From Trachelipus rathkii (taxonomy: Eukaryota; Arthropoda; Malacostraca; Isopoda; Trachelipodidae), in assembly GCA_015478945.1 (NCBI GenBank), contig JABUQX010004705.1:1-37500 (forward strand): DNA of 37,500 nucleotides, in the 5' to 3' direction. Numbering within the stretch: the first letter of the stretch is position 1; each line of letters starts with the position of its first letter. The notes below the pieces were generated by a model. That model worked only from the letters and a program-made list of their open reading frames with translations, was not told the DNA's origin and ran no database searches. Positions 35,500 through 37,500 of this stretch are shown here, piece by piece. Made by a program: the position numbers and the translations under genes.

Positions 35500-36358
35500 A
35501 TATCTTAAAAACTACAATAGCTACAGGGAAGGAATACATTGCTGGAATGCTGGTCCCATTTTTAGTGCGGGAAAAAAAATCATATCTTCAAAAAACTACA
35601 ATAGCTTACAGGGAAAGAAAATACATTTTTGGAATCCTTGTAAAATTTTAGTTAGGAAATTGTAAAAAAAAATAGTAATAAATAAATAAAATAAGTATTG
35701 GCTATTTTTTTTTAAGGAGCAGGGGACATATAATATATTATATATATATATATATAAATATATATTATATATATATATAATATATATTATATAATATATA
35801 CTATATATATATATATATATATAGTTATATTATAGTATATATTATATATTATATTATTATAATATATATATATGATATATATGATATTATTTGTAAAGGT
35901 ATTACACGGCAATGTAGGTGGCCTCGTAGCCGACGGGGAACACAGGGGGCGACGTTTTCCATACCCCCGTAGGGGGAGGGGCGGAGGAACCGCCCGCGAC
36001 ACCCAAATACCAAAGAAGCGGGGGTTCCGGAGACCCTCCCCGGAGGGGGGAATTAGTCTACCCCGTAGTTCCCCGGAAGGCCGAAGAGACCCGACTCTGC
36101 CATCCGGTGCGGTAATAACCCTTGGGGTATTCTTTAGTAAAAAAAAAAAAAAAAGCAAAATTTAATAGAAATCTATTTATTTTTAACGAGTAAGCAATAA
36201 AAGGTCTCTAAATAGGCTCTCTAATCATATTACTATAATTATTAACAATAATTTTTCTTTATTATTTTTTTATTTTTTTTACATTTTCCCTATCTAAAAT
36301 TTTACCAGGATTCCAAAAATGTATTCCCTTTTCGCTGTAGCTATTGTAAAGTTTTTTG

Positions 36359-36396
<38 letters not shown>

Positions 36397-36486
36397 AACA
36401 TTTTTGGGAATTATAAATTGGACGCAGCATCCCCAGCAATGTATTCCTTTTCCGCTGTAGCTATTGTACGTTTTTGAGATATGAGA
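35500..36486. mobile_element. GC-core foldback element I
   Basis: Order: motif a (+) 35502-35570, motif b (+) 35583-35663, TA array 35727-35885, GC-rich core 35921-36136, AT arm (+) 36137-36262, motif b (-) 36286-36362, motif a (-) 36401-36486. Motifs a and b share AAAAACTACAATAGCTACAG and GGAATACATT. They differ downstream: GCTGGAATGCTGG in a, TTTGGAATCCTGG in b. The mirror order a-b-core-b'-a' gives long composite inverted repeats. The left AT arm seen in element II is missing here, apparently replaced by the TA array. Open frames in the core are not conserved between copies. The element class is unknown. Confidence 0.65.
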
Positions 36487-36535
36487 ATGGTAATTGAAGA
36501 AATTTTTTTTGTTTTTTAATGAAATACATCTTTCA

Positions 36536-36578
36536 CTATATATATAATTATATATATATATATATATATATAATAAAG

Positions 36579-36628
<50 letters not shown>

Positions 36629-36677
36629 TGATATAATATATATAATATATATATATATATTATATATATATATATAT

Positions 36678-36721
<44 letters not shown>
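36536..36721. repeat. TA microsatellite between the two GC-core elements
   Basis: (TA)n with phase slips, separating the outer motif a copies of elements I and II. A further TA tract at 36852-36922 lies inside element II between motifs a and b. Confidence 0.9.
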
Positions 36722-36722
<1 letters not shown>

Positions 36723-36749
36723 AGGCCAGCGTCTGGATTAGCCGTATAT

Positions 36750-36848
36750 GTATCTTAAAAACTATTAATGCTACAGTAAAAACGAATACATTTGCCTGAA
36801 TGCTGGTCCAATTTTAGTCCTGAAATGTAAAACAAAAAAATAAAAATA

Positions 36849-36901
<53 letters not shown>

Positions 36902-37500
36902 ATATAATATATATATATATTAAAAAACTACAAATAGCTAACAGCCGAAAAGGAATACTTTTTGGAATCCTGGTAAAATTTCACAGTTAAGAAAATGGAA
37001 AAAAAAAAAAAAAAAAAAATTTTTTAATAATTATAGGTAATATGATTAGAGGCCTATTTAGAGACCTTTTTATTGGTTTCTCGTCGTTAAAATAAATAAG
37101 ACTTTCTATTAAATTTTGGCTTTTTTTCCCCACTTAGGGGGCTCGAGCCGACGGGGAACATAGGGGGGTTGACGTTCTCCATACCCCGTAGGGGAGGGGC
37201 GGAAGGAACCCCCCGCGACACCCAAATACCAAAGAGCGGGGGTTCCGGAGACCCTCCCCGGAGGGGGGGAATTAGTCCTACCCCGTAGTTCCCCGGAAGG
37301 CCGAGAGACCCCGACTCCTGCCATCGGTGCGGTATACCCTTGGGGTATTCTTTAGTAAAAAAAAAAAAAAAAGCAAAATTTAATAGAAAGTCTATTTATT
37401 TTAACGAGTAACCAATAAAAGGTCTCTAAATAGGCTCTCTAATCATATTACTATAATTATTAACAATAATTTTTTTTATTTTTTTATTTTTTTTTTACAT
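36750..37500. mobile_element. GC-core foldback element II, truncated by the window end
   Basis: Order: motif a (+) 36750-36828, TA tract, motif b (+) 36921-36997, AT arm (-) 37014-37122, GC-rich core 37125-37358, AT arm (+) 37365-37480, then a T-rich stretch to the edge. The two AT arms are near-perfect inverted repeats over about 100 bp (shared AAAATTTAATAGAAAGTCT and AAAGGTCTCTAAATAGGC), differing by a few single-base indels. The core is in the same orientation as in element I, offset by 1218 bp. Motifs b (-) and a (-) would be expected just beyond 37500. The 71-codon minus-strand frame (37109-37324) does not hold its frame against element I. Confidence 0.7.

Noticed and set aside
35872..36165. 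Arg/Gly/Pro-rich frames through the GC-rich core, both strands
   Set aside because: The frame is not kept between the two core copies, which differ by indels.

Overview
This is a eukaryotic window. It has spliceosomal introns with GT-AG junctions, very AT-rich DNA, a heavy load of (TA)n and (TAA)n microsatellites, and several decayed non-LTR and DNA transposons. The one host gene recognised looks like an arthropod PNUTS. Together with the microsatellite load and the reverse-transcriptase families, this suggests an invertebrate, most plausibly a decapod crustacean (inference). Many differences between repeat copies are single-base indels. That fits either decay or an imperfectly polished long-read assembly, and it matters for reading the gene.

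Host gene. Five plus-strand exons (13890-14170, 14250-14541, 19046-19269, 25587-25842, 29550-29981) encode the middle and C-terminal part of PNUTS (PPP1R10), a nuclear protein phosphatase 1 targeting subunit. It ends in a Gly/Pro-rich tail and a CCCH zinc finger, then a stop. The N-terminal TFIIS-like exons are not seen and probably lie upstream of the window. The exon with the PP1-docking RVxF motif, expected between 14541 and 19046, was not found. The second exon carries in-frame stops that look like two compensating frameshifts.

Layout. 1-13.8 kb: no recognisable gene; TA/TAA arrays, a 27-bp minisatellite, an approx. 88-bp degenerate tandem repeat and a hAT transposase scrap. 13.9-30 kb: the PNUTS exons. 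Their introns hold a Jockey-like RT fragment and five sense-oriented copies or fragments of one RTE-like non-LTR family, one close to full length at about 19.8-23.8 kb. They also hold a palindromic element derived from a Tc1/mariner-type transposase. 30-35.4 kb: PNUTS 3' UTR, a perfect (AT)60 array, a lone antisense 3' end of the RTE-like family, a CR1/Jockey-like ORF fragment and CT/TA compound microsatellites. 35.5-37.5 kb: two tandem copies of an unusual foldback element with a GC-rich core and long composite inverted arms, the second cut by the window end.

Most open reading frames here are translations of microsatellites or of strand-biased purine/pyrimidine DNA and are not genes. The most novel-looking structure is the GC-core foldback element at the right end.
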